Shown here piece after piece: positions 1 through 12,200 of a stretch of DNA of 64,000 nucleotides (position 1 is the stretch's first letter; each line of letters begins with the position of its first letter). The translations under genes were made by a program, and so were the position numbers. Source of the stretch: Pipra filicauda (taxonomy: Eukaryota > Chordata > Aves > Passeriformes > Pipridae). The notes under the pieces are model-generated. The model saw only the letters and a list, made by a program, of their open reading frames with translations, had not been told where the DNA came from and did no database searches. The stretch covers positions 2,823,501-2,887,500 of the forward strand of contig NW_024104520.1 of the NCBI RefSeq assembly GCF_003945595.2, in the 5' to 3' direction.

Positions 1-683
1 CTCTTAATAAATACCTTAGGTTTCTTTTACTTATATTTTTCTTGGAACAGCAAGCCTGCTAGGCTAGTGGAAGAAAACTTGAGAGTTATAATTTTTGTAA
101 TGTCTGTTTGCTTGAGCTTTCTATAGCACAAACAGCTTACTCTAATTGTACCAGATAAATCACTGGGAAAAGGCTAGTCTACTTCTTAGATTTTATATCA
201 GCTAAGTTGTCCCCTTTGGTGTTTTAATTTAATGAAAGAAGTTAATTGATGCATAAATAGCTTGACAAGTTACAGGCAGCACAATTATTTGGAGAGTTTG
301 AGACAGACTGAAGGATGATTCCTCTAACTTCTGAGTCTAACATGAACTTGATTATAGATCTGGATCTGCTGAGACAGAATACAGTCATCACTTTCTTCTA
401 GTGTTCATTATTTTGTTTTGCCTCTCCATTATTTCAGTTTGTGTCCTCTTGAAGCCTTCCCAGAAGTGCAAGTCTCTAAATTACAGTTCCTGTCTTGACA
501 TTGTAATGCATGTTAACAGAACTTCTACTAGCACAGTGGCAGACTTAAGTCAACAGAGGTCTGTAATAGTTTGGAGATATTACTATGTGAACAATTTTTT
601 GAGAAAAAATGGGTTTATAGCATGAAATGGATTTATATAATAAGTCCTCTACTGTTCTTTGTCTATCAGCAAATGGATCGGTC
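1..683. other. AT-rich stretch, no gene recognised
   Basis: Unique-looking AT-rich sequence. The one open frame (401-625) starts with a hydrophobic run but shows no family resemblance and no supporting splice or promoter context, so it is treated as chance. Confidence 0.5.
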
Positions 684-729
684 CAGGAGTTGGACTTGAT
701 CTTCCTTGTTGGTCCCTTCCAATTCAGAA
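684..729 (+). mobile_element. CR1/SINE 3' tail remnant
   Basis: The segment reads 'gttggacttgat..tcctt.ttggtcccttccaa.tcaga', the same tail sequence seen at the 3' ends of the SINEs at 14730 and 18261 and, inverted, at 15911 and 58530. The head is not recognisable, so it could be a severely truncated SINE or CR1. It lacks the terminal 8-bp repeat units. Confidence 0.6.
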
Positions 730-949
730 AGAAAAATTCCTAAAGAAAACCAGTATTTTTAATGTACCATTTTAATATGTGCAGGTAGAAATGGTATACA
801 TGGGTAGCATAGACTTTTATGACCCAATAGTTTCTGTAGGCATTTCCAGTTTATTGCTGAGAAGTAAGAGAAATTGAATATTTTTATAATTGTTGCTTAA
901 TGCCACCAGTGCACACTGGAATCCAACCAACTTGAAAAATCAGCTTTGC

Positions 950-1128
950 AAAGAAGGACCTTGAGGTTCTGGTGGACCAGCTGACTATAAGCCAGCAAAA
1001 CACTCTTATGGAAAGGAAAGCAACAGCATGATTTGTTGTCAGACAGTGTTGGCAGCAGGTCAAGGCTGTGATCCGTCCTGTCTCCTCAGCACTGATGAGA
1101 CCATATCTGGAGTGCTGTATGTTCAGAC
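950..1128 (+). mobile_element. CR1 LINE fragment (ORF2, downstream of RT core)
   Basis: Translation from about 951 gives KDLEVLVDQLTISQQNTL, matching the CR1 ORF2 segment KDLGVLVD..L.MSQQCAL that follows the reverse-transcriptase core. Further on, 'ggcagcaggtcaaggctgtgatcc' and 'ctcagcactgatgagaccatatctggagtgctgt' correspond to the [22 protein letters not shown] region. The frame is broken by a stop and small indels. Both ends are truncated: the 3' UTR is missing and the sequence becomes unique after about 1128. It is an old, inactive remnant. Confidence 0.7.
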
Positions 1129-2699
1129 TTTAGTCTGAAGACTATCAGGACTGCCCTAGGTAAATTAAAGTTAAATAAAACTTTGTTGGAAGGGAAGATG
1201 GGGACAATTTGGGAGCTATCAGAATTACCCTCCTTATATTATACAGTGTCTAAATAGTCTCATCACCAAAGCTGTGTAAACAGTGGGAACATCTGCTTCA
1301 GGCAATTTATAAAATGATATAAGGAAAAATTACTGTAGGATACAAGTTCATGACTGTTATCTAGCACATATTGTTCATCTTATTTAGGGGAAAAAAATTG
1401 ACAACAAACCAAGCTCTTCTTCTTGTGAAGCTCAGACTAGATTCTGACTTTATGCTCTTCATTGCTATGATAAAGGATTAAAAATAAATTCAGAGAGTAT
1501 TTACTTTCCTTAACAGCTGACAGAAATAATCAGTAATGTATGTTTAAGGCACCTTTCTTATTAGTAAACTCTCATAGAACTGAAACTCTAAAATAAGCAT
1601 ATATTTTTATGTATCTGATTCTAGTTTTGTTTTCTGTTATTTTGTTATAGTACTTTATAGAGCTAAAAAAGATTGAATATTCTTCCTAATTCTTCATGCT
1701 TAGGAATTCTTTATTAAGCCCATTTCTTTTCTTTTGAGCTGCTTGTTATTCTTTGAAGTTATGTCTCCTCAGGCTCTTCGATATTTTCTATTGACTCTTC
1801 TCACTTTAATTTAATTACTTTTCCTTTTTCTGAGACTTTATAGAAATGAAAAGTGTACAGGCTGTACTGAATTATATTTCTTGCTTGACCTTTAAATATT
1901 AAAAGATGAGCAAAAAGTATCATGAAATAGAATCAAACTTTGGATCCGTGATTTTCTTTGAATCCCATTAAAAATATGTATTCTTTTTGAAGTAGGATTG
2001 CATGCAGGAGCTATGAATAAAATCAATAGCAAACAACAGATTTAGTCATAAAATAATATGAAAAATGGGAATACTTGTAGTTGTATACGAGCCCTGAAAG
2101 TGAAACAAAGTGAGGCAGGGGAAGAGGCAGGGTAGTGCTTAAAAAATCACTTAAAAGTTAATACATGAATTCTATAATGGGTATTTCTTCACAAAAGAAC
2201 TATACATCAGCCAAAATTTTGATTTTTCTTAGGGTAAATGGCACAAGTAGTTTCATTTGGTATCTTCTTACAAAAACACATGTTGTTAGGAGTCAGAGAG
2301 ATAAAAATTGTAACAGTTGAAAATTTTTTGTGTGAAAGAATAAAATCAGAGAAATCCCCATTTAGAACAGAAATTTTATTCACAGTCTTTCAGTAAATAG
2401 CTGTCCAATTACATTCTCACGCAAGTAAAATAATTTACTTAAATCTCTCCTAATAACTCCAATTTGTGGATTGGGGGCATCGTGATTTATACAGGAAGAC
2501 CCTCCAAATATGAAGAAAAATTATGAAAGATTTTTAGTAAAATCTAAAGTTTAGCAAGTTTAGAGATTACAAAAAATGATAATAGATCATTTTCTGATTA
2601 GGTAGGCAAACCTAAATTATTCTTATCTTTCTTTTATTTGAAACATTCTCTTACCATGAATTAATGCTTTATTGCCTTTAAAATTAATCCTGAATTAAA
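1129..2699. other. AT-rich stretch, no gene recognised
   Basis: No convincing open frame, RNA gene or known repeat was seen. A small hairpin (TTCAGAC / GTCTGAA arms, 4-nt loop) sits at the boundary, about 1124-1141. Confidence 0.45.
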
Positions 2700-3290
2700 A
2701 AAGAATGAAGCCCGCATAGTCCAAGGGGAAATCTCCACCTAGAGATGAACAAGTCTATGGAGCCAGATGGGATCCACCCAAGGGTACTGAGGGAGCTGGC
2801 AGAAGAGCTCACCCTGAATTTGGGAAAGACACTGAGGTGCTGGAGTGAGATCAGAGAAAGGAACAAAGCTGATGAAGGGTCTGGAGCACAAGTCTTATGA
2901 GGAGTGGCTGAGGGAGCTGGGGTTGTTTAGCCTGGAGAAGAGGATGCTCAGGTAGGACCTTATCATTCTCTACAGTTACCTGAAAGGAGGTTATAGCAAG
3001 GTGGCAGTTGTTCTCTTCTCCCCAGTATCAAGAGACAGGACAAGAAAAATGGCCTCAAGTTGCACCAGGGCACATTTAGGTTGGATATTAGGAAAAGTGC
3101 CTACACTGAAAGCATGTTCAGTCGTTGTAACAGACTGCCCAGGGAAGTGGTGGAATCATCATCCTGGGAAGTGTTCAGAAAAACATATGGATGTGGAATT
3201 TAGGGACACGGTTTAATGGTGAACATGTGGTGATGAACTTGATGAACTTGATGATCTTAGAGGTCATTTCCAGTCATGATTCCATGATTT
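2700..3290 (+). mobile_element. CR1 LINE, internally deleted (RT start joined to 3' end)
   Basis: From about 2740 the reading frame gives MNKSMEPDGIHPRVLRELAE, the start of the CR1 reverse-transcriptase region. Near 2815-2830 it jumps to 'aaagacactgaggtgctggag', which in full-length CR1 lies over a kilobase downstream, just before the 3' UTR. It then runs through the usual CR1 3' portion ('aggacaagaaaaatggcctcaagttgcaccagg', 'gttggatattaggaaaa', 'ctgcccagggaagtggtggaatc') to a decayed end at 'gatgatcttagaggtcatttcc..tgattccatgattt'. The RT catalytic core is missing, so it cannot be active. A tandem 'gatgaactt' duplication occurs near the end (3232-3251). Confidence 0.85.
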
Positions 3291-3449
3291 ACTTAGTTGA
3301 AACCTTAGAGGTTGTAAGAGTTAGCAGGGAGAATACAAACCCTTACTTCCTGAACACTGATTTCTATAAAAGTAAATGTTTCTAGCCCCAGTTAAAGTAA
3401 TTTAATGCCATTTGCTTATTTAATTAGGACTTAAAAAAGAAGAATGGAT

Positions 3450-4655
3450 GTATTGTAGCTATAAGTGTATAGTGACATTTTAGGTATTTCCTGACCTCCA
3501 GCTGCTGTTAAGAAGCCTAAGTCTCTATTAGCATAGCAAGGTTTTCGGTAGTGGAGTGGTGCTGGGTAGGCTATAGGGGTGAATTCTGTAAGAAGATGCC
3601 AGAAGCTTCCCCCATATCTGATAGAGCCAATGTCATCTAGCTTCAAGGTGGTTCTGCCACTGCCCAAGACCAAGCCCAGCAGCAATGGTGGCAATGCCTC
3701 TGGGATATCAGATTTAACAAGGGAAAGAAATTCTGCACAGTTTCGGCCAGTCAGATAAATGAGAATATATGAGATAAAAAGCTCTGACACCAAAGTCGGT
3801 GGAGAAGGAGGAGAAGGAGGTGTTCCAGGCACCAGAGCAGAGATTCCCTTATAGCCCGTGGTGAAGACCTTGGTGAGGCAGGCTGTGCCCCTGCAGTCCA
3901 TGGAGGTCCATGCAGGAGCAGTTACTCACCTGTAGCTCCTGAAGAACCCTGCGTCAGAGCAAGAGGATGCCAGAAGGATGGTCTGATCCTGTGGGAAGCC
4001 TACACCAGAACAGTCTCCTGGCAGGACTTGTGGCCCGGTGGAGAGAGGAGCCACACTGCAGCAGGTTTGCTGGTAAGACTTGTGACGACAGGGGGGACCC
4101 ACACTTGAGCATTCTGTTCCTGAACGACTGCAACCCCTGGAAGGGACACACACTGGAGCAGTTCATAAAGAGTTGTGTCCCATTGGAAGGACTCATGTTA
4201 GAAAAGTTCAAGGAGGACTGTCTCCCGTAGGAGGGAGCCCATGCTGGAGCAAGGGAAGAGTATGAGAAGTCCTACCCCTGAGGAGGAAGGAGTGACAGAT
4301 GTAATATGTAATGAACTGACCACACTCCCCTTCCCCTTCCCCCTGCATTACAGGGTAAAGAAAACTGGGGTGCAGTTAAACCCAAGAAGAAGGAAGGTAT
4401 GGGGGGAAGGTGTTATAAGATTTGTTTTTATTTCTGTTTATCCTACTCTGATTTGATTGGTAAGAAATTCAAATAATTTCCCAAAGTTGAGTCTATTTTG
4501 CTCATGACAGCAATTGGTGACTGATCTCTCCCTGTCCTTATCTTGACCCATGAGACTTTTGTTATATTTTTTCTCCCTTGCCCAGCTTTGGAGGGGACTG
4601 ATAGAGTGACTTTGGTGGGCACCTGGTATGTAGCCAGGGCCAACCCATCACAACC
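3450..4655 (+). mobile_element. ERV/LTR-like dispersed repeat, first segment
   Basis: GC-richer block in AT-rich surroundings. Its text resembles a dispersed repeat I recall from avian genomes: runs of 'ggagaaggaggagaaggaggtg', 'cctgtggga..gc', a decayed polyadenylation-like 'gattggtaagaaattcaaa', then 'ctgatctctccctgtccttatcttgacccatgagac' and a 3' end 'ggtgggcacctgg...gccagggccaacccatcaca' that looks like an LTR end followed by a primer-binding-like stretch. The assignment to an endogenous retrovirus-type element is from memory of this repeat and from structure, not from a search. The 156-codon minus-strand frame at 3431-3901 lies in this repeat and has no recognised domain. The left boundary is approximate. 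Confidence 0.5.
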
Positions 4656-5572
4656 TCCAATAGACAGATCATGGTGTGAGCTAGCTAGCCTCCCTGGTAG
4701 GAAGGCTCCGTATTGGAGCCAAGCCACAGACAGACCAAGGGGTGGTCTGGAGCCCGGAGAAGCAGCTGTGATCATGCAAAGCTGAAAGAACTCCAGGCAG
4801 AGGAGAGAGACTGAAGCAGCCTTGCTGCTACCCTCTTTTCTCCCCCATAATGCCAGGGGAGAGGTAGTGACCTTGAGTTAAGGCTGAAGAAACAGGAGAC
4901 AGGCCAAGAGGCTCGGAGGTGTCCTATGTGAGTTTTGGACGAGGGCAACAGAAAGCTGAAGGACAAGGAATGTGGAGGATGGGCCCCCTTGCCACATGGT
5001 AAGTCAAGCTGATGCTGCAACTGAGACAAAGAGAAGCCAAACCAAGCAGATTTGTCTGGGTAAGGACTTTTGGTAAAAACTATTTTGGGTAAAAAGGCTG
5101 AGCAAAACCCATAAACCCTGCAACCTGGAGAGGAAGAGTAAACATCTTACTCTCTGAGAGGAACCATCACAAACCAGGGGGAAAGAACTCACAAGCTGAC
5201 TCCTTGGACCTTCATGATGAAGACCTGGAAAAGCAAGTGTTCCCTTGTAGCCCAGGAGACCTCAGCAGAGGGTGAAGGCTGGTGGGAGTGCAAGAAGACC
5301 CCTTCCCTGATACCCCAATGAGAGAGAAACCCTTAACTATTGCCCTGAAAACTTCTCCTGAACTGATGTAGGAGGGTCTAGGGGTGGCAGAAGTTGTGTT
5401 AATACTGTGTATTTATTTGCTTCTTACTTTCTATAGTATTTACGATGTAAATAAAAAACTGTAATATAATTCCCCCATGCTGAGTTGTGCTTGTCTAAAA
5501 ACTTCTCTTCCGTCTTGAGGCAAACTGTGAGGGGAGCTTGAAGATTGGATTTTTGGGGTCAAACCCCCACAC
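4656..5572 (+). mobile_element. ERV/LTR-like dispersed repeat, second segment
   Basis: Continues directly from the preceding block with similar base composition. It is purine-rich and gene-free, with an 'aaataaaaaactgtaa' polyadenylation-like signal at about 5447 and a 3' terminus 'tttttggggtcaaacccccaca' that would suit an LTR ending in CA. No gag, pol or env-like reading frame was found, so if it is an ERV it is a non-autonomous or heavily deleted copy. Boundaries are approximate. It could instead be a single compound element with 3450-4655. Confidence 0.35.
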
Positions 5573-5746
5573 TTGTGAAACTCTCTAATTGTAATAGAAT
5601 GAATATGCAAACTTCCCAATGAATATGTAAATCCCTCTGTTAAATATGTAAACCCTAAACCCTTTAAATATGAAATTGTAAGTCCAGTAAAGGATTCCAG
5701 TTTTCTGCCTCCCCTGGGGTCATCTTAGCATTATTAACCTCCTCAA
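5573..5746 (+). mobile_element. Possible small solo LTR
   Basis: About 174 bp starting TGTGAAACTC and ending CTCCTCAACA. It contains repeated 'gaatatg.aaa' motifs, a TATA-like 'ttaaata', then 'gtaagtccagtaaaggattccag' (a decayed AATAAA context) and a GC-richer end 'tctgcctcccctggggtcatcttagc', an order that suits U3-R-U5 of a compact avian LTR. I saw no clear target-site duplication, so the ends are uncertain. Confidence 0.35.
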
Positions 5747-6228
5747 CAAATCTTAAGAATTCTAAGACATCATAACCATTTCAGCAATACCATATAAGGC
5801 TGAGATTGCTTACATGCTGATATCAGAAACATCAAATTTAGGTGTACAGATTTTTATGCTTTGATTTTAATAATGCTTTATTTTTTTTCTTAAGTTTGCA
5901 TATATGTCAAGAATGTATATAGTATGCATGTCGGTGTGAATATGTAGATAATCCTCATGTCACAGAGCTTATCTTATAGTCCAGGCACTCAATGAACCTT
6001 TGTGAGACGTTATCCTTTCCTGTACAACCTCCCTTTCATTCATTCAATTTCCTTAAGTATGAACAAGTGCCATTCATGACACTGTTCTGTGCCGACCCCC
6101 ATCCTGACAGTTACTTTTAGCTATTCTTGTAGACCATAACTTCAGATATATAAGGAATCACAACACAGTTCATTGCACTAGTGGCTAAACATTGTCTCTT
6201 CTTTCTCTCCTTCTCTGCCAAAAAAAAT

Positions 6229-6262
<34 letters not shown>

Positions 6263-9200
6263 AATTACAGCATATAGTATCCTGGGTTTTATATTGCTAA
6301 TTTCATGGGATAGTTGCTTTCAGTTATGCATAATAATTACATTTCTCTAACAATGAAAGCACAGTAGACCCTTTTCATGTTTGGCAGTGACCACTAAACT
6401 GGGTAGTAACTTAAGTTTTGGAAGTGCTTTATAAAGCTTTCATAATTTTCACTTTTGAAAACTTGTAGCTCCATATTAATATGTTCACTATATTTTTTCA
6501 ACAAATTTTATTGAATTAAAATTTGTTCCATCTATATTTTTATCTTTGAAATGCAATATACTTCAGAAACGAAAAGAGCAATGTGGAAATATTTCTGTGA
6601 AAATGTATATCATCACGGTTACAATGTGCTTTTGAGTAGGCACACTGTAACATGAAAGCATTCAGCTGATCTGCTTGAATAGGCTTTTAACAGCCCACAC
6701 TTTAGGAACATTTGGACAGCTCTTTCTAGCTAACACTTTATTCTCATTACAAGGCTGGTATAAAATGCAAGGAAGTCTGCTACTCAGAGTGGGAAGCAGC
6801 TCGGAACGAACACAGGAAATCTTGAACAGAATACTTAGAATGAGGACTTCGATCAGCCACTATATGCATCTTCTAGACTGTGCTCTGCCATTTGATGATC
6901 TTTGAGTCTCTAAGTTATACACTACCTTATGAAGCTCTCCATACTCCTAAGAATCAACTATTTTAAATTATGCCTACACCTTTGTTCACTTTAATTCACT
7001 CTAATTCCTTTTCTATATGGTATTTTCTTCTGAGAATGGTATTTTCTTCAGTTCGTTTTTAATTTGTATGTTGCCTTTGATTTCACACATTAGAATACTA
7101 AATACCTCTGACATAGCTTTACAGAACTGAAAGTCAGCTCATTGTAAACTAAATATAACCTTTCAACATATGCACAAACATCCTCACCATGGGGTTAATG
7201 TATTTAAAGTAGTCAGTGTATTTGCATCCTCCAAACACACATTTAAATAAGGTGGACACACTGTTCACGTGTTTTCAAAGCAAAGAACACTGATAAATTT
7301 ATTAGACTTGAGTATAACTAGTTGAGAGAGACTGCGAATATATGTGGATTGCCTTTGAGCTGTCTTCTTTCAACTGATTTTCTCAAGTGAATTTGCTAAG
7401 AAAATAATTATCTGAATATCTACAACTCTAGAGTTATCTTTTAGATCAAATACCTTTACTTCTTGTTTGAAAAAGTTGTCTGAGAACATTAGTATACCAT
7501 GGAAAACACCTTGAAGTATGGAGATTAAAGGAAGGATCCCCTACTTGTGTTTAGGAATTCATCTTATTTTAGACTTAATTTGGATGAGTCTATGAAAATA
7601 CAATCCAAAGCTAAACTTTAAACTGGCAGTCAGTAATGTGGTTATAAAATAAAACTCCAATGTATAGCAAAACTTTGGCCAAATTGAAGAATTTACTATC
7701 ACACTTGTTTTCAGGAGAAACTGCTGAAATGGTACATGAGCTCCTTATTTTAAAGAGAAATTATTCATATATAAAGGATGATGAAAGCAAATAATGGTCT
7801 TCAAATGAGAAGACACGATGCTTTGCATTTTTTACAAGTGAAATCAATGCTGATTTAACAATTACCATCCAGTTTTATGAATTCAAAATGAACTACTTTC
7901 AAATAATATAACATTTTCAACAAAATATAGCCATAGACCTAAAAATTTATATTGATGTGTAACAGTTTTGCTCATATGCTGATGATTGCTTATACAAGCT
8001 CAGTGGCTTCTACTAGCTTTTGTATCTGAAAAATTCATGTTTATGTATTCAAGTTAGCATTTACTGTACCCAGTTCCCAAAGGAGTAATTAATATCTCAA
8101 CTTAGATCATCTTTGGCAGATGAAATCCTGTTTTTCACAAGACATCTTAAGCTATTACTTTGTGCAGGTGTTAGAGGAGCAATAGGTTCATCAGTTTCAA
8201 TGTCTTCCACATGTGACTGATGCCCAGGGGACTTGAAGGGCAATGTTGGAGAAGCCTGCTCTCACTCACTGGTTACACACTTCCAAATTGTTAATGGTCT
8301 CATTAGGCACACTACACAGAATGTGTGACTTATTACTTGTGGCCTCTCCTACGTGAAATTGTCTACATAAATTTGTTACTCTTTGAAACATCAAGTGATT
8401 TTGAAGCCATGAAGTCATTAGTGTCGTAATATCACCAGAGATCTCTGTCATCAGAGAAACTTCTCTAGTGCAAGATCTACCTTGGTATTTTTAATTATAC
8501 ATTCAGAATTATATGACAAATGCAACAGTTAGCTTCTGGTTTAAATATTCTTATTCAAAAGAATGAAACATTTTTCTCATTTTCTATTATTTTTAACTGT
8601 TAATCACTTCTAAAGAGTTGAGAGTGAATTTAAAAATCTTTGTGGTAATTTCTTTTTTTTTGGTCACAGAATTTTTGGCTAACAATAGGTTAAATGTTCC
8701 CTGATATGTCAGTATTCCTCAGCTATGTGAAAAAAAGTTTAAAAAAAAATTCAAACTTCTGAAATAACATCCAGAGTAAAATTCAAAGGTAATATGCAGC
8801 TCTACTGATATGTTTTTATCTATTCAATACGTTGCTCTGTTCAGGGGAAAGCACTTTTTATGTGTGTTTTTAATTAACGCTGTTACCAAACACAACTAGA
8901 TACATTTTTAGCATTTTTAAATATCTTTAAAAAAAGAGTAAATGTGAGAATTTTCTGCCTTAAAATTCGAGAAAAATGATAAGAAACTTACAACTGAAAT
9001 TTTAAGGTGTTTATATCCGAAATTTTTAAATAGCTTTACCTGCAGCTGGCACCGTGTACTTCAGATAAATAAGCATTTATATAAATTAGCATATAGATAA
9101 ACTCCAAAGAATATGTTTACCAAAGGAAAAGAAAAAAAAGTAGTTGAATTTCAAGAACATTTCAGGTGTATATAAAATTAGAACCACTTTTTTTTTCTAT

Positions 9201-12200
9201 GTAATTTAAATACTTGGTACAAATGTGTCAAACAATTTTATAGAGTGGGAAGATCATAATTTAAGCTGTCAAAGGGTGAAATTATTTTGAGAGCTTTCAT
9301 CAGCTGGGGGTTAGAAACAGTTTAATGTAAGAGTATTGTAATTAATAGAGTTGTATCTAGTCACACGGTTAATTTATCGTGCTACTGTTGTCTTTCTTTC
9401 TCTCTAATAACCCCCCAGCTCCACCTCCCATTTTGGAAAGTTCCTTTTGTGAATACCATGTGTCTTCAATAACACAAATCAGCATGAATAGTTTATAGCA
9501 CAAAAAGGTATTCCTTTCTATTTTTCTTTTCCAGTTATTAATGAATTAAGGCTTTCAGGTCAAAGAGGTTTAATTTAATCTCAAGAGTGTGCATTTGGCA
9601 ATAAATGAAAACCATTTACACCATATTTGTGATGATTTAAATTATTTTAAAATAGTTTTTGTGTATAAGCATTGACAATTTGTCTTTCAAACAAACAAAT
9701 CAACCCATTTTTTCATATAAGAGGGGGTGTTCAATTCTGTATAGACAAGAATATTGCTTTGCACTGCACAGGTAATATGTTTTTTATCAAAGTAATCAAA
9801 CTTGCAGAGAAACAAAGGAAAAGTTTCAATGGAAGTCTCAGTTAAGAGATTGTGCCAGTTAAAATTCTTATATGAGGGTGGGTTTTTTTATTATAAATTG
9901 GGCTCCCCAAATCTCTCAAACATATGAGTGTCCTTCCTATTCCTTATTAAATACAGATTCATTAGGATAATGAAGTCAGGCAAGTACCTCTGGAAAAATA
10001 AGTATCTGAGATTTTATATATCTGAAAGACATGCTTTAAGTCACTGCTCATTCTACACTATATTTGCATCTAGTAAAAAAAGTTCCTTTAACATGGTACC
10101 ATTGATGTTGTTCCTTCATGTTAAAAAAGGGAGTACTAAGAGCAGACGCATGAGTGCTGCTGTATTTCCTGCACATTTCACCACTGTAATCTCATTTCTA
10201 AAGCCCACACCAAAATTTTGCTCCTGACAAGATACTTTCAATTTTCAATCAGCACATACACAGTGATGAAAAGTTGACAGCTTTCAGGCACAACACATGG
10301 AATAGATCCATCCTACACACCATGCCTACTGGACTTTTTGTTTTTCCCTTTTTGTCCTTTTTTTTTGTTTGTTTTGTTTCAGCACAGCAATGCATCCTGA
10401 ACATAGAAGACAATCCTGAAGTAGGAATCAGACATTAAACTCAGCATTTCAGCATTTTCTAGTTTTCTGATAAGGGTTTAGTCAAAGAACTCATTCTGTC
10501 TACCTGCTGCTAGAAGGAACCTCAGCATGCTTATATTGCTTCTTGTCTTCTGCCTTTTATAATTCATAATAAGCAACAGTATAAAAAACACAATGGACGC
10601 TTTTATTTGTCACTTGATTATATTAATCATGGTTGTTATCTAGATCTGTGAAAGATCTTGAAAGAATGCACTGTGCAACAAGGGAAAATACATTAAGTAA
10701 GATCAGAGACATAAATAATGATTTGAAGAATAGGGCTTAATTTTTATGGCTTCACCCGACAGTAAGACTACTTGCTATTTTTTTTATTGTGATGCATTTA
10801 AACAAATTCTTTTTTTGAGCAACAGTTTAGTTAGCTGATCCCTTTGTTCACTTGCATGAATAAAACCAGAACTTCAGAAACTCAAGATCTGATACTCTTG
10901 AGCTCATTGTTCCATAGACCTCAGCCAACGATAACTGGGTTGAACAAAAACAGAAAGAAAAGACTGCCAGTGAGATAATGTAACAATAACCACAATAAAA
11001 ACAACAGCAACAAATAATAACATATTGGGAAACTATACTAAATTCATACTACCTAAAAAGATCTACCAAAATTATTTATTTCAAAATGTTTATATTTAGA
11101 TGAAGACAGTTCAGAAGCAAATGAAAAGGAAGGAAAGAATGAAAACAAAAGTTTGCAGAATGAAATGCAGAAAAGACCTTTACAAAGGAAGACAAATTTT
11201 TTGATGTTGAAACAAATATCGTAAATAGGTATAGTCATCACACAATTTTAGGAATGCATGCATTTAATCAGGCAGAGGCTGTTAGTCTGTTTTGACAGTC
11301 ATAAGACTTTTTGTTTTCCAAAAAAAAAAAGAAAAAAAAATTGGGACGTGTGTGAGTAATATGGAATAATTAATTTCCAAAACCTTGGTGGCCCTAGCGA
11401 GATTGGTTTGTTTCTCAGCCTTTAATGAAGGTTTTTTTATCATTTTTTTATTACTTTACTAGAAAGTACATTTCATATTGCAGGACCTTTCTGCTCATGC
11501 TTCTTTACTGATCTGCCAGACAACAACAAGGAACAAAATCTCTTTTCAAAGCAAGTGAGGATCAGACAAATGAAAATACATTTATATACGTTATATCTGA
11601 ATGAAATATGACAAGTGCTATCAGCCTACGTTTTGTTTGGTTGGTTCTTGTTGGGTTTGGATAGCATTTTGTAGGGATTAAAAGAGCATTTTATGTTTCC
11701 TTTTGTTCAGTGCCAGTTAGTAGTGCAGAAGGAGAAAATCTCAAGCAGATAGAAAACACTGCTAAAAATATCTTATAAGGTCAACCCATTAAATATCATT
11801 GTAAGAATAAACCAATTTACTTCTGTATACTATATTCCATGTGCTATGTACTGTGTTCTGTGTTTTAGGGAGTCCCTATATACCCCAGACCCTCAGATGA
11901 GGTTTATTCTCATGTGCTTTGTTATCAGCAGTGCTAGTGCTTTGCTGTTTCTGTTTCTCCCCTCCCCTCCGCCCAAGTCTCTGATAGAGAAGACTTAGTT
12001 TTCTGTTTTGTGTGAAAAAACATGGTTTTGAAAGTTTCAGCATTCAAAAATAGATACTCAATTTTTAAGTGTTTTGTTGGGTTTTTTTCCTCCATTACTC
12101 TCCAACAAATTACAATGACCTTCTTGCAGTTTCCATCAAAAAATTCAGTCTCAGAATCTCATAGTCTGAATGTGAATGTAAACTCCTGTTTATAAGGAGG

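Noticed and set aside
3431..3901. 156-codon minus-strand frame
   Set aside because: Lies in a dispersed LTR-like repeat, with no recognisable domain and proline-rich, repeat-like composition.
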